The notes under the pieces are model-generated. The model did not search any database, was not told where the DNA came from, and saw nothing but the letters and a program-made list of their open reading frames with translations. A stretch of 64,000 bases of DNA from Exiguobacterium acetylicum DSM 20416 (GTDB taxonomy: Bacteria > Bacillota > Bacilli > Exiguobacteriales > Exiguobacteriaceae). A program made the translations under genes and the position numbers. This document shows positions 25,589 to 33,870 of the stretch, one piece after another. The stretch's first letter is position 1. Each line of letters starts with the position of its first letter. The DNA lies in the NCBI RefSeq assembly GCF_000702605.1, contig NZ_JNIR01000001.1, forward strand, positions 2,542,001-2,606,000, given 5' to 3'.

Positions 25589-26542
25589 ATGACGAACATC
25601 CGAGACTTGGCACGTGAAGCCAACGTGTCCGTTACGACAGTCTCACGTGTACTAAATGATCACCCTTATGTGGCGAACGAGAAACGACAAGCTGTTCGAG
25701 AAGCCATCGAAAAACTCGGATATATCCGTAATCAGACTGCCGTTCATCTATCGACAGGTATGACAAAAACGGTCGGAGTCATGCTCCCGTTCGTTGATCA
25801 TCCGTATCACGCTGCTATTCTTCAAGGCATCGCACAAGCTGCCTTTGACGCGAGTTATCGGTTCTTGACGTGGCAAACGAATTATGTGGAAACGCATGAG
25901 CAACTGGCACTGGATGCGCTGGCACAACAGGAAATCGACGCACTCATCGTCGTGTCGCACAGTCTTCCGTTATCAGCGATTTTACCATATGAACGTTATG
26001 GACCCATCGTCTTTTGTGAACACCATGAAGATGTCGCTGCCGTCTATATCGATCACTATACGGCCTTTCAACAAGGACTTTCACATCTGCGACAACAAGG
26101 ACATACGAGCATCGGCATCTGTCTTGGGCGACCGGACAGCACGAATAGCTTGGCACGTAAACATGCGTATCAAGAGGTCGTGCGTGACGAATTCGTCTAT
26201 GAACAGACCTTGACGATTGAAGATGGCGCGACTATCGCAAGGCGTTGGATGCAACAAAAACAACGACCGACCGCCATCTTGACCGCAAGTGATCACGTCG
26301 CAGCGGGTCTGATCTTGGAACTCCGAAAACAAGGCTATCAGGTTCCCGGAGACCTGTCTGTCATTGGTTTTGATGGAAGTGAACTCGCTGAAGTCTTAGC
26401 GATGACGACCATCGCGATTCCGTATGCCACGATCGGACGACATGCTTTTCAATTAACCATCCGTGAAGATCTTGTTGCTCGTCCACAAATCGAAGTTCCT
26501 TCGGCGTTCATTGATGGAACGACCGTTCTTCCTCATACCTGA
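25589..26542 (+). CDS. LacI-family transcriptional regulator
   Basis: A 317-residue repressor: N-terminal helix-turn-helix IRDLAREANVSVTTVSRVLN, hinge helix region, then a periplasmic-binding-protein-like effector domain (VGVMLPFVDHPYHAAILQGI, LTASDHVAAGLI, DLSVIGFDGSEL). Closest in style to regulators such as YvdE/CytR; effector and targets unknown, with no sugar operon attached. AGGAGG precedes ATG 25589. Probably autoregulated through the palindrome at 25256. Confidence 0.9.
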   Translation: MTNIRDLAREANVSVTTVSRVLNDHPYVANEKRQAVREAIEKLGYIRNQTAVHLSTGMTKTVGVMLPFVDHPYHAAILQGIAQAAFDASYRFLTWQTNYVETHEQLALDALAQQEIDALIVVSHSLPLSAILPYERYGPIVFCEHHEDVAAVYIDHYTAFQQGLSHLRQQGHTSIGICLGRPDSTNSLARKHAYQEVVRDEFVYEQTLTIEDGATIARRWMQQKQRPTAILTASDHVAAGLILELRKQGYQVPGDLSVIGFDGSELAEVLAMTTIAIPYATIGRHAFQLTIREDLVARPQIEVPSAFIDGTTVLPHT

Positions 26543-26550
26543 ATCCATAT

Positions 26551-26597
26551 AAAAAAGCGACGAGTTCATCGATTTGAATTCGTCGCTTCATTTTCGT
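26551..26597. terminator. Bidirectional terminator
   Basis: AAGCGACGAGTTCA pairs with TGAATTCGTCGCTT (one mismatch) with A and T runs on either side. Confidence 0.75.
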
Positions 26598-27251
26598 TTA
26601 AAGAGTTCCTGCCGCTACATACCGTGATCCCCAGTAGCCGCCACGGAACGATTCTTTGACGACTCTTCCATAATACGAGTTCGCGTTGATCATCGTACCG
26701 CCATCAACAGCGATTCCAACGTGTTGAATCCCACTTCCATGTGTAAAGAAGACGAGATCCCCAGCGCCAGGTGCCGTACGTTTTGTTGCTGAGTATTGAG
26801 CCGCTGCCGTACGTGGGAGTGATTTTCCTAGTGCTTGATAGACGTAACGTGTAAATCCAGAGCAATCAAAGCTAACAGGACCTGTCGCACCAAAAACATA
26901 AGGACGTCCTTTGAGACCTTCTGCTACCGAAACGATCGTTGATCCTGTTTTACTAAGACCTTTCGTCGCTTTAGCGTTATATGCTTTCGTGTATGTAGAG
27001 GCGATGTATGCTGATTTCCCTTGATGACGAATTTGATACCATTCTTTGACCTGACCTACGACGGTTACAGCTTGTCCAAGTTTCAATTGCCCGACTCGTT
27101 TACTTGATACAGCAGCTTTTGCACGAATATTCAGCACATCCACTGACACCACTACTTTTTTACTTGTTGCAGCTTGCGTTGATGCTGGGACGAGTGTCCA
27201 ACTACTGATGAGTAACGTTAAGGTTAACAAAACACGAGTGACAGCTTTCAT
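26598..27251 (-). CDS. Secreted SH3 / NlpC-P60 cell-wall hydrolase
   Basis: A 217-residue exported peptidoglycan hydrolase. Signal peptide (residues 1-28, cleavage near STQAAT), a bacterial SH3 domain (VDVLNIRAKAAVSSKRVGQL), then the NlpC/P60 papain-like domain with catalytic Cys in FDCSGFTRYVY, His in IQHVGIAVDGG and the third polar residue in INANSYYG. It should cleave D-Glu-DAP/meso-type stem-peptide bonds. GAGGAGAATG precedes ATG 27251. Monocistronic. Confidence 0.92.
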   Translation of the reverse strand: MKAVTRVLLTLTLLISSWTLVPASTQAATSKKVVVSVDVLNIRAKAAVSSKRVGQLKLGQAVTVVGQVKEWYQIRHQGKSAYIASTYTKAYNAKATKGLSKTGSTIVSVAEGLKGRPYVFGATGPVSFDCSGFTRYVYQALGKSLPRTAAAQYSATKRTAPGAGDLVFFTHGSGIQHVGIAVDGGTMINANSYYGRVVKESFRGGYWGSRYVAAGTL

Positions 27252-27390
27252 CGATTCATTCTCCTCTTATGTATGAATGTATTGTACGTCTGAATTGTCA
27301 GATAATTTATGTATTTATCCTATCATGTTCCAGATTTTCATCATATTACAGTTCTTTAACGCGCATTCTTTTTCGTAATACTTTTGTAAC

Positions 27391-27446
27391 AAAATAAAAA
27401 AACAGGTTGTAGAACGGCTTAGGATAGCCATTTCTACATACCTGTC
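27391..27446 (-). terminator. Terminator of the TetR-RND operon
   Basis: ACAGGT-N-TGTAGAA pairs with TTCTACA-ACCTGT around an inner stem; the minus strand continues into TTTTTTTATTTT. Confidence 0.7.
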
Positions 27447-28752
27447 AGTTTGAGTCACTTAATCGTTTTTTCAAGAATCAATTGACTTCTTTTTACGGAA
27501 ACGTGCTAAGAATTCATAGACGATCGGCACGATAAGGAGTGTCAACAACGTCGAACTTGTCAGTCCACCGATGACCGTCACACCTAACCCTTTTGAAATC
27601 AATGCGCCACCTTCGAGTCCAAGCGCAAGTGGTGCAAGTGCACCAATCGTCGCAAGTGCTGTCATCAAGATTGGACGTAAACGTGTACCTGCTGCATCGA
27701 GTAGTGCTTCACGCGTCGATAAACCTTCCGCTTCTTTATGAATGACACGGTCGATCAAGACGATCGCATTCGTCACGACGATTCCGATCAACATCAAAGC
27801 ACCAATCAAGGATGACACAGAAATCGTCTCTCCTGTAATCAACAGGGCAACCAGTCCACCGATGATTGCGAATGGAAGTGAGAACAAGATGACGAGGGGT
27901 GTCAATGCTCCTCCAAACGTAATGACGAGGACGAGATAGACGATCGCTACAGCTGCTGCCATTGCTAGACCAAGCTGTGTGAACGACTCTTGGATTTGTT
28001 CTGTGACTCCACCTTGCTCATACGAGACACCTGTCGGACGATCAATGTTTTTAACAGATTTTTCAATCGCTTGAGAAGCCTCTGTTGCTTTATCCGTTTT
28101 TAGCTCTGCTGTAACGGTAGCAACGAGCTTTCCATCACGTTCATTGAGCGAATCAGGAGTCGTTCCTTTTTTCACTTCAACGAAATCTGACAGTTTGCGC
28201 ACGCCAAGCGGTGTCACGACATCCGTCTCTTCCAAGTCTTGAACGGAATCATATGTCGTTTGTTCGTTTGGAACGATGACATCGAGTTCCTTTCCATCTA
28301 CCTTAATAGTAGAAAGTGGTTTTTCTTCTCCTTGGACATTGGCAATGCCTTGCGCAAGTTGTGCTGTTGAAACGCCGAATTCAGCCGCTTTTTGCTGATC
28401 GACTTCGAACGTATATTGCGTATAAGCTTCTTTTAAATCTGTCGTTACTTTTCGAACATACTTCGATTCACCTTCGATGGCGTCGACGAATTTCGGCGTT
28501 ACTGCTTCTAAGTCTTCAATATTATTCGCAAAGATTGAATACGAGACGCCTGACGAAGCTGCGCCACCACTAAAGTCTTGCTCTTTCCATTCTCCTGTCG
28601 GAATGTCAGCATTCAGCTGTTTGATGGCTGTCTGTTTAACATCTGCGAAATCTTCCGTATCTGGATTGTATTGAACGATGAAGACACCTTGTTTCGTGTT
28701 CCCTGGATTTAATGGATTTTCTCCACCGACAGTAAACTGAAGATTATCGATA

Positions 28753-28760
28753 TTTTTTTT
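28753..28760. repeat. Homopolymer at the RND frameshift
   Basis: Eight T on the plus strand (eight A in the coding strand). Seven would keep the gene in frame. Confidence 0.85.
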
Positions 28761-29847
28761 GTTTGTTGAAATAATCTTCTGCTTGATCAGCTGCTTTTAA
28801 CGAATCATCTAGCGTTTGACCTGGTTTTGGATTGTACGTGACATAGAGTGTCTTTTCTCCTTCTTGATTCAAGAAGTTGACGCCAATCGTTGGTACGAGA
28901 GCAAAACTACCGATCAATAGTAAGACTGAGAGACCAAAGACGATAAGTTTATGGTTGAGAGACCAATTCAGCATACGGCGATATCCATTCGCTAGCTTTC
29001 CGCCCTCTTCTTTTTCCGGTTTTGGTGCTTTACCACGCTTAAAGAGCGAATCAGCGAACATCGGAACGACTGTAACCGCAACGATCAAGGACGCGAACAG
29101 TGCAAAGACGACTGTCAACGCGAATGGTAAGAAGAGCTCACCAACGAATCCCGTAACGAATCCGAGCGGCAAGAAGACCGCGATCGTGACAACCGTAGAC
29201 GATGCGATTGGAATGAATACCTCTCGTGTTGCACTGATAATTAGTTCTTTTCCTTTTAACTTTTCCGTCGGATCCGTCAAACGACGATAAATATTTTCGA
29301 TAACGACGATGGAATCATCAACGACTCGACCAATCGCGACCGTCATGGCTCCGAGTGTCATGATATTCAAGGAAATATCCATCTGCTTCAGCACAAAGAT
29401 TGCCATCAAAAGAGATAACGGAATCGAAATAACAGCGATGATCGTTGATTTGATGTTTCGTAAGAACAGCAAAATGATGACGATCGCAAATAATGCACCA
29501 ATCAATGCTTTGCTGATCATCGTCGAAACAGATTCCTCAATTGGTTTTCCTTGATCAAGTGTCACAGATGCCTTGACCGAACCGTTTTCTTTTTCAAAGT
29601 CTTTGATCGTCTGCTTCACTGCATTGACGACATCGACGGTATTCGCATCTTGCGACTTCGTCACTTGAACACCAATCGATCGTTCACCATTCGAACGCGA
29701 GATCGATTCTTCGATCCCTTTATCTTCGATCGTCGCGACTTGCGACAAGGTGATAGTTGGTACTTGCGTAGGCGCCGTCTGTGTTGCTTGACCTGATGCT
29801 GCACCTGTCGATGGTGTCGTTTGAGATGACGCAGGAGCTGACGATGG

Positions 29848-29919
29848 TGCTTGTCCTGCTTGTCCTGCTTGTCCTGCTTGTCCTGCTTGTCCTGCTTGTC
29901 CTGCTTGTCCTGCTTGTCC
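29848..29919. repeat. Eight perfect 9-bp tandem repeats within the RND gene
   Basis: The unit TGCTTGTCC repeats eight times, encoding Ala-Gly-Gln x8 on the minus strand at about residues 257-280, in an extracytoplasmic loop that is otherwise Pro/Ser/Thr/Ala-rich. Confidence 0.95.
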
Positions 29920-30701
29920 TGCTTCAGGAGTATTCGATGCTGGTGGTGTATAGGGAAGACGAAGATCTTTTAATTCCTTGACCGTCGTTGCTTTTCCATC
30001 TAATACGACTGCTTGTTCTTTATCTCCTAACTCGTACAAGCCAAGCGCTAAACGGGAATCATTAGCTTGAATCAATTGTTTCGCATTCTCTTCGGTTAGA
30101 CCGTAACGTTCGAGTTTTTTCTCATCGAAGCGAATTTCGATCCGACGAATCTCTTGACCCGCGACTTGAACCGTCTGTGCCCCTTCGATTCCTTCAAGCT
30201 TCGGTTGAAGTTCGTTTTCAACGAGTTTCGTCAACTCAGACAGGGAACGTTCCTTATCCGAAACGGCAAAACCGATGACCGGGAAGGCATCAAAGGAAAT
30301 CCGGGATACTTGTGGTTCCTGAACACCTTCTGGCAGTTCGACGTTTGAAAGAGCTTCTTTTACTTTTTGCTCGGCTTCTTCCATATCCGTACTGAAGTTA
30401 TAGTCGATTTGCAGGTTCGATGCATTTTGGAAGGACGTCGAACGTACTGTATCGACTCCTGATAAATTTTCGACCTTACTTTCAAGTTCTCGACTGACTT
30501 CATCTAGAACTTGTTCTGGTGTAGCACCTGGATAAATCGTCGTCACCGACACGGTCGGTGTCGTGATGTCTGGCAATGTCTCGAGCTTCATCGATGTTCC
30601 CGCATAAATACCGGCAACCGTAATGATGATCGTCATAAGCCAGAGGGCAAACTTATTGTTCACCGAAAACTGGATGATCTTTTTCATCGTATGGTTCTCC
30701 C

Positions 30702-31259
30702 TCACTCTTCAATTTGTTTATCTAGTCGTCGTGCACGTTCTATTAATTGCTGAATCAATCGTTGTCGCACATCTGGAGACGGCGCACCGAACTGAAAATG
30801 CTCCGACAATTTCAAACCGTCCAATGTAAAACGAATCGATAATACTTCAACCGAATCCATCTGTTCTGTCAGTTGGCGGAAGAATTGCTCCGCTTGTCGC
30901 TTTCGTTCCTCGACGAACGTCGCGTGATTCTTTAACAAGGACAATAAATAAAGAAGCGCATCCATATCGAGATGGAATTCCTCTTGCTGCTGGATTTGCA
31001 ACGTCACGAACGCTTCCATCGGTCCCATCGTCAACTGATGCTGTTCATATAGTTCAAATTGACGTGCTTCCTGCGCCTCGATGACACCCATTAATAAGGC
31101 TTCCTTCGAAGCGAAATGATACAGCAATCCACCTTTTGAGACATTCGCTTGTTTCGCTACTTCTTCAAGCGTCAATTGGGTGAATCCTTGTTGCAAAATG
31201 ATCGTCGTCGTTGCTTCAAGAATCCGACGCCGTGTCTCTTGCGCTTTTGCACTGGCCAA
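30702..31259 (-). CDS. TetR-family repressor of the RND exporter
   Basis: A 185-residue TetR regulator with the N-terminal DNA-binding domain RRRILEATTTIILQQGFTQL then TLEEVAKQANVSKGGLLYHF, and a C-terminal ligand domain. The start is TTG 31259, because AAGGGGGAG lies just upstream; the longer open frame to 31427 runs through the promoter. Its stop is 15 bases from the RND start, the same arrangement as YerO-SwrC in B. subtilis, so it is expected to repress this efflux operon. A dyad operator is present at 31289-31302. Confidence 0.87.
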   Translation of the reverse strand: MASAKAQETRRRILEATTTIILQQGFTQLTLEEVAKQANVSKGGLLYHFASKEALLMGVIEAQEARQFELYEQHQLTMGPMEAFVTLQIQQQEEFHLDMDALLYLLSLLKNHATFVEERKRQAEQFFRQLTEQMDSVEVLSIRFTLDGLKLSEHFQFGAPSPDVRQRLIQQLIERARRLDKQIEE

Positions 31260-31288
31260 TAGTCTCCCCCTTCCCTCATATTTACTGT

Positions 31289-31302
31289 ACCGTCTGGACG
31301 GT
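31289..31302. promoter_or_regulatory. Candidate operator of the TetR repressor
   Basis: ACCGTC-TG-GACGGT, an inverted repeat with 6-bp arms, 30 bases upstream of the TetR start codon. Confidence 0.55.
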
Positions 31303-31353
31303 TTCTTTTTACAGTGTACGAATTTTGATTTCAAGATGCAATCGCTTTGCTTA

Positions 31354-31369
31354 TGTTTCACGTGAAACT
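31354..31369. other. parS centromere-like site
   Basis: TGTTTCACGTGAAACT matches the conserved ParB (Spo0J) binding site TGTTTCACGTGAAACA at 15 of 16 positions, with the inner GTTTCACGTGAAAC perfectly palindromic. It lies between proC and the TetR gene. Known parS sites load ParB and SMC near the chromosome origin. Confidence 0.85.
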
Positions 31370-31426
31370 TTCGTGAACGAAAAATCGCTTGCGTACGATG
31401 ATATACGCAAAAGATTTTTAAATACA

Positions 31427-32197
31427 TTATTCTTCTGTTTCGCGTGCACTCTCTCGCAGTGCCGCTTGCATCGTATCGAACAGCTGACGCTCGCGTAGCA
31501 CTTGGACGCCACGATCCGTTGGTCCACCAGGTGCTGCAACATCGGCAATAAGACGATCCGTACTTGCGTCGGAGCGCATGAGAATTTCGGCTGAACCTTT
31601 CATCGCTTGAGCCACGATTCGACGTGCATTTTCTTCTTCAAAACCAGCATCCGTCAAAACCGGCACCATGCCAGCTACGATTTCATAGAAGAAAGCAGGA
31701 CTACATCCAGCTGCCGCCATGAATGCAGGCATCGTCGATTCATTTGCTTCCGCAATTTCTCCGACACGTCCAAATAATGCCTCGACTACACTTCGGATCT
31801 CTTCGTTCACACGTGAGCCGAACCATAGTCCAGTCATTCCTAAACGGTGTGCGACTGGGGTATTCGGCATGGCAGCGACTGTCGGACATTTTGCCAACTG
31901 TTCGATTTCATGTGGTGTAATGTGTGCGGCAATCGAAACGATCGTCTGATTCGTCCATTCTTGATTCGCTACATAGTCGAGTACACCATCGGGTTGCATG
32001 CCCAGCATGACGATATCGTATAGTGAGACGTCCTCCTGCTCGACCGTCTGAACACCATGTCGCGCTGCGACTTCCGTTAAACGTGCCCCGCCACTCCGAT
32101 TCGTCATCGTGATATCTTCTCGTGCAAATCCAGAAGCGACCCACCCTTGAACGAGTGCCTCACTCATCGCACCGGCTCCTACTACTAACAATTTCAT
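31427..32197 (-). CDS. proC: Pyrroline-5-carboxylate reductase family protein
   Basis: A 256-residue P5CR-family enzyme; the last step of proline synthesis reduces pyrroline-5-carboxylate with NAD(P)H. The N-terminal nucleotide site VVGAGAMSEALVQGW, SIAAHITPHEIEQL, RVMPNTP-like AAMPNTPVAHRLG and the C-terminal signature VAAPGGPTDRGVQVL (normally PGGTT) are visible. It is more divergent than housekeeping ProC, so a ComER/ProG-like paralog is possible. The ATG at 32197 has GGAAGGA upstream. Monocistronic. Confidence 0.8.
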   Translation of the reverse strand: MKLLVVGAGAMSEALVQGWVASGFAREDITMTNRSGGARLTEVAARHGVQTVEQEDVSLYDIVMLGMQPDGVLDYVANQEWTNQTIVSIAAHITPHEIEQLAKCPTVAAMPNTPVAHRLGMTGLWFGSRVNEEIRSVVEALFGRVGEIAEANESTMPAFMAAAGCSPAFFYEIVAGMVPVLTDAGFEEENARRIVAQAMKGSAEILMRSDASTDRLIADVAAPGGPTDRGVQVLRERQLFDTMQAALRESARETEE

Positions 32198-32257
32198 CGT
32201 CTATCCTTCCTTTCCCTCAAAAAAAGACCAGTCATGAACTGGTCTTGTGCGGGTCCA

Positions 32258-32896
32258 TTATACACGAACGGCTAAATCTTCGACAGCAACGACACGAAGT
32301 CCCTTGTCGTCAAGTTTCTTGACGATTTTTTTCTTCGTCTTCTCGTCACAATCCGTCGGTAATGTAATCAATACACGACGCATGACGCTACTCTTCGCAT
32401 CGAGCGTCATCAGACTCGCGACCGTCGAATATTTGTTGACGATCTTCGAAATTTTCTCAAGTGCCCCTTTTTGTTCACTTAAAGCAACTGTCAGGACGTA
32501 ACTTCCAGAATCACGGTTCCACGCTTCTTCAAGCATTCCGAGCATTTTTCCGTGCGGCAGGATGCCGAAGAAATGACCGTCGTCATTTAGTACAGCGATA
32601 TACGGCAATTCCTTGATCGAGAAGAAAACTTCAAAGAAATTACTTCCTGTATAGATGTATTTGGATGTATTCTTAATCAGCGACATGACGTTGTCGTCTA
32701 AGCTGCCACCATTCATCCCATGCCGATAGATGTGCATCTTATAGATGTTACCTTTGAAGTCCTGTCCTGATTGGTCAAGGACTGGAACACAGCGGTATCC
32801 GGTTTTTTCAAGTGTGTCGAGTGCTTCACGAATCGTCGCTGTCTCGGAAATCGTGACACATTGATGCTTCGGAATACATAAACTTTGTACGAGCAT
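32258..32896 (-). CDS. CBS-pair plus ACT domain protein, CbpA-like
   Basis: A 212-residue cytoplasmic protein with two CBS motifs (about residues 10-60 and 75-125; PYIAVLNDDGHFFGILPHGKM, here PYIAVLNDDGHFFGILPH) and a C-terminal ACT domain (SYVLTVALSEQKGALEKISK). This CBS-ACT layout matches the CbpA type of c-di-AMP-binding proteins in Listeria and Enterococcus; ligand here is inferred. It is divergent from the DUF47-pit operon. AAAAGAGGAGGA precedes ATG 32896. It is followed by an A/T-rich hairpin before proC. Confidence 0.78.
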   Translation of the reverse strand: MLVQSLCIPKHQCVTISETATIREALDTLEKTGYRCVPVLDQSGQDFKGNIYKMHIYRHGMNGGSLDDNVMSLIKNTSKYIYTGSNFFEVFFSIKELPYIAVLNDDGHFFGILPHGKMLGMLEEAWNRDSGSYVLTVALSEQKGALEKISKIVNKYSTVASLMTLDAKSSVMRRVLITLPTDCDEKTKKKIVKKLDDKGLRVVAVEDLAVRV

Positions 32897-33236
32897 AATA
32901 AAATCCTCCTCTTTTACCTGATTACGCAGACTTAATCATATCATTCGATTTTCATGCGCCATATCCTCTTTTCCCACTTCTGATGCGCTTTTATTCTTAC
33001 AATCACAAAACAATCTCTTGAAATCACAACGTAATCCAACTCATTTCAATCAAGTACACTTTATCTCCCTATTGTCAGACAATTTATTAAATCCACAATC
33101 AGCTTCATATTAAGATTTATTAAGATTTCGTAAAGACGCTTCATAAATGTATTCTTTTACAATACCGTCTGCTACAATCGAACTCGTGAAGTTACTTCAC
33201 TATTCTATTCTTGTTCTTAATATGGAGGCAGAAGAA
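32897..33236. promoter_or_regulatory. Divergent promoter region, no gene
   Basis: This 340-base A/T-rich stretch separates the CBS-ACT gene from DUF47-pit. It contains the 10-bp direct repeats at 33110-33136 and candidate -10 elements TACAAT (33159 and 33172 areas) without good -35 boxes. I see no open frame with a ribosome site, RNA gene or riboswitch fold. Confidence 0.6.
33110..33136 (+). promoter_or_regulatory. Pho-box-like direct repeats
   Basis: TTAAGATTTA, TTAAGATTTC and GTAAAGACGC follow each other at 10-bp spacing, resembling the TTAACA-type direct repeats bound by PhoP in Bacillus. Upstream of a phosphate transport operon. Confidence 0.4.
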
Positions 33237-33854
33237 ATGTTTAGTAAAAAACAAGATCCATTTGCAGTGAAATTATCAGAAATCGCAGGACACTTAAAAA
33301 CGACTTCGCAATTCTTCGTTGACTTTAAAATCAACGGCATCGCGGATGTAAAAGAATTTGCCCATAAAGTAAAAGACTTCGAAACAGCTGGGGACGATTT
33401 GATGCACCAGTTGATCATCGACTTGAACAACGCGTTCATCACACCAATCGATCGTGAAGACTTACTCGCACTTGCTAACGCACTTGATGACGTCTTAGAT
33501 GGCTTTGAAGAATGTTCAGCGATCTTCGAAATCTACAATATCGTTCAAGCAGACGAGCACATGATCAAGTTCGTCGATGAAATCAACATCGCTGTCACAG
33601 AACTCGCGATGGCAATGGATCTTCTTGTTGCCCGTAAATTACAACCGATGCGTGAACACGTCATTAAAATCAAAGAGCAAGAGACGATTTGTGACAACCT
33701 ACGCCGTAAATCGATCAAAGCATTGTTCGCAACAGAAACAGATCCAATTAAAATCATTCAATACAAAGAAATCTATGAATCGCTCGAATCAATCGCGGAC
33801 TACTGCCAAGATGCAGCTAACGTCATTGAAACGATCATCATGAAAAACGCTTAA
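33237..33854 (+). CDS. DUF47 (PhoU-like) Pit accessory protein
   Basis: A 205-residue PhoU-like helical protein of the DUF47 family, almost always encoded with Pit transporters (B. subtilis ykaA-pit) and thought to regulate phosphate uptake. The PhoU-type metal-binding segments E-x3-D-x3 are visible in KDFETAGDDLMHQLI and ESIADYCQDAANVIE. GGAGG lies 9 bases before ATG 33237; the open frame further up is in the leader. It is 16 bases upstream of pit, in one operon. Confidence 0.92.
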   Translation: MFSKKQDPFAVKLSEIAGHLKTTSQFFVDFKINGIADVKEFAHKVKDFETAGDDLMHQLIIDLNNAFITPIDREDLLALANALDDVLDGFEECSAIFEIYNIVQADEHMIKFVDEINIAVTELAMAMDLLVARKLQPMREHVIKIKEQETICDNLRRKSIKALFATETDPIKIIQYKEIYESLESIADYCQDAANVIETIIMKNA

Positions 33855-33870
33855 GTGAGGAGCTAACGAG

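Larger units (their letters stand above)
27471..30687 (-). pseudogene. swrC: SwrC-like RND efflux transporter, frameshifted at an A8 tract
   Basis: AcrB/SwrC-type RND exporter of roughly 1,070 residues, encoded in two frames. The first part (30687-28744) starts MKKIIQFSVNNKFALWLM and stops 15 bases after a run of eight A (28753-28760, T8 on the plus strand). Removing one A restores one frame: I checked that the second frame is free of stops from 28743 down to 28235, where the visible second part (to 27471) begins. RND landmarks persist on both sides (GRVVDDSIVVIENIYRR before; IGIVVTNAIVLIDRVIH after). ATG 30687 follows GGGAG and lies 15 bases after the TetR stop, as in the B. subtilis yerO-swrC pair. 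Could be a real inactivation, phase variation, slippage-rescued, or a sequencing error. Confidence 0.85.

Noticed and set aside
29848-29919. Short tandem repeats as a possible CRISPR array
   Set aside because: Units are 9 bp, contiguous without spacers and in frame with a coding gene.
29781-29981. Plus-strand frame encoding a long Leu-Val repeat opposite the RND gene
   Set aside because: It is the antisense reading of the AGQ repeat tract; no ribosome site and no independent support.
30702-31427. Extended TetR start at 31427
   Set aside because: This would translate through promoter, operator and parS; a clear ribosome site supports TTG 31259.
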